Below, one piece after another: positions 62,639-64,000 of a stretch of 64,000 nucleotides of DNA. A program made the position numbers and the translations under genes. The stretch's first letter is position 1, and each line of letters starts with the position of its first letter. The stretch is taken from contig CAJFCV020000006.1 of assembly GCA_904066235.2 (NCBI GenBank), positions 7,378,001-7,442,000 of the forward strand, given 5' to 3'. Below the pieces are notes generated by a model. That model worked only from the letters and a program-made list of their open reading frames with translations. It was not told the origin of the DNA and searched no databases. This DNA comes from Bursaphelenchus xylophilus (taxonomy: Eukaryota > Nematoda > Chromadorea > Rhabditida > Aphelenchoididae).

Positions 62639-64000
62639 TCAAATGTATCGTCTTAATTGTTGTGCAAATTCATCTACATTCTGCTGCAACTGACTCGTCG
62701 TCGGTCGTTCTAAGGGTGCTTGATTCCAGCACGAGTACATGATACTATACATCTCATCCGGGCAGTTATAAGGCTGCCCCAACCGAGTTCCTGTCTGCAG
62801 GATTGATGGTATTTCCTCGGGATTACAGTCGACAAATGGTTGTTGACCACATGTGAATAGTTCCCACATAAATACTCCAAACGACCACTGAAAATAGAGT
62901 AATTATTCAGAGTCAACTACTATATTCCATGATAGTAGTGTAAAAACTCACAACATCAGAAGAGCTGTTGTAAACATTACTTCGTATCGTCTCCGGAGCC
63001 ATCCATTTGACAGGCCGACTGTCGGTATCATCACCTTTCGGACTGTAATAATCTTCTGGATATAGATCTCGACTCAGGGCAGAATCACACAGCTGGACCA
63101 TCAATCTCTCGTTCATTCCCAGGGCCGGGATCTCAGCAATCAAACAATTCCTTGTTGCCACATCCTTATGAATGACTCCAAATTTATGTAAATGTGAGAT
63201 GGCCTTGAGGATCTGTTGCGTCATGTTGACAAGATCATGAGTTCTCAGTGTTTGGTTGGCAGCACCCCCGGCTGACCGTTTGGATGAACTTGCACTCACT
63301 TCTGAACTTTCTCTAAGTCCTTGAACTCCTCTACATGTAAGCAAGAACTTCTTCAGGAAACCGAATCCTTGGTGGCGATAACAAATCAAAGGGAAATCGG
63401 TTACAGAAGCTGGGTTATTAAAATGCCCAAAAGTGGCAGCCCCTTGGACTTGCGCAAGATTCATTTGAGCAGGTACCTAAAGCTGCTTTTATTGGACTAC
63501 AGATGCTTAACCGATCTAAACTTTAAACTTTGACTTGCCTGGTGAAAGACTAGAGTTTCCCGGATGAATTTTTCAAAATGTGACCGGTCGGTTGTATTCT
63601 TCAAGGTTTTACAAATCACAGCCACTTCCTCATTAACTCCATCTTCTTCGTCATCAATATCTCCACTCAATCCGACCTGATTCTGTCTCCAGATGGCCCA
63701 CCTGATCTCTCCAAATTTGCCTTCCATCTCAATGAATGGCATCACTTGGAATAGATTTCTATCCGCATACAACTCCACAAGGGTCTTGTTCACATCTAAC
63801 GTTGTCTTCCTTTCGAATATCACTTTGGGTTCAATTGAATTTTCAAGTTTTGTTAATTTGGCTGTAGATGCCTTGGTTAACGGGGTTGAAGTGCAAGGCT
63901 GAAGAAATGGTTGGGAAGGGGAATCAAAGGCACTTGACTCTTTTGTTCTGAAAGGACAAAAAATTAAATTATTTGACAACTTACGGGAAAGAACTGGGCG
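62639..64000 (-). CDS. lin-18: RYK/LIN-18 receptor tyrosine kinase-like protein (partial, 5' end outside window)
   Basis: Exons 62639-62887, 62952-63476, 63539-63947 and 63985-64000 (continuing beyond the window) keep frame. RYK is a Wnt receptor with an atypical kinase domain. Seen: FGEIRWAIW (altered glycine loop), VAVICKTL (VAIK-like), VIHKDVATRNCLI with Lys in place of HRD Arg, CDSALSRDLYPEDY where the DFG motif is DSA, then RPVKWMAPETI, SSSDVWSFGVFMWELFTCGQQPFVD and RLGQPYNCPDEMYSIMYSCW. These match human RYK closely, including HKD and DSA. The extracellular WIF domain is off the window. The intron 63477-63538 uses a GC donor (GCAAGT). Confidence 0.9.

Overview
The window is nuclear DNA from a nematode. 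The evidence is gene content: a Warthog-type hedgehog-like protein, a transthyretin-like protein, an SXP/RAL-2 (DUF148) protein, a DB-module secreted protein, a nematode-style nuclear receptor and Fer-type SH2 kinase, two DNase II genes. Gene structure agrees: introns are very short (many 32-50 bp), and several same-strand gene pairs lie 77-190 bp apart, as in nematode operons. I cannot name the genus. All exon models are by eye from reading frame, splice sites and remembered family sequences; no alignment or search was run.

Layout. 1-2.2 kb: no gene, one small palindromic element. 2.2-3.4 kb (+): ML-domain secreted protein. 3.6-11.7 kb (-): F-box/FBA protein followed by NUP133. 12.9-17.5 kb (+): unknown protein followed by a Rho kinase (ROCK/LET-502) that ends before the PH-C1 region. 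17.8-21.1 kb (-): possible basic repeat protein, then a Fer-like SH2-tyrosine kinase. 21.9-23.3 kb (+): nuclear receptor. 23.4-25.9 kb (-): SXP/RAL-2 protein and PRC1/MAP65 (SPD-1). 26.7-27.3 kb (-): DB-module protein. 28.0-29.9 kb (+): Warthog. 30.5-35.2 kb (+): RINT1, a metallo-beta-lactamase protein (MBLAC1-like) and a transthyretin-like protein. 35.3-36.2 kb (-): two-LIM protein. 36.6-39.0 kb (-): ER chaperone BiP with a recognisable UPR promoter. 39.8-40.7 kb (+): Pol III subunit RPC10/RPC11 and a CDC26-like APC/C subunit. 40.8-44.4 kb (-): two DNase II genes in tandem. 44.6-46.2 kb (-): RPB11 and the Pol II import factor Iwr1, head to tail. 46.3-55.2 kb: almost pure nested transposable elements. 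55.2-55.8 kb (+): 5'-truncated papain-family peptidase. 56.6-59.7 kb (+): nematode-type protein tyrosine phosphatase. 60.6-62.5 kb: nested palindromes. 62.6-64 kb (-): RYK/LIN-18 receptor kinase, running off the window.

How the genes relate. Three close pairs make functional sense as co-transcribed units: RPB11 with Iwr1 (Pol II assembly and import), RINT1 with MBLAC1-like, and RPC10 with CDC26. PRC1, ROCK and CDC26 are cell-division genes, but I see no single pathway across the window.

The most unusual content is the mobile DNA. One group of elements ends in CAAGG(G) and is flanked by 3-bp TNA target duplications; the four copies listed with internal tRNA-like segments carry A-box and B-box promoter-like motifs. 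Other elements are a hAT-like element with an exact 8-bp duplication holding three nested elements, a second hAT-like element made of GGCCC-rich sequence, and a 2.9-kb foldback element whose arms contain 298-bp repeats.
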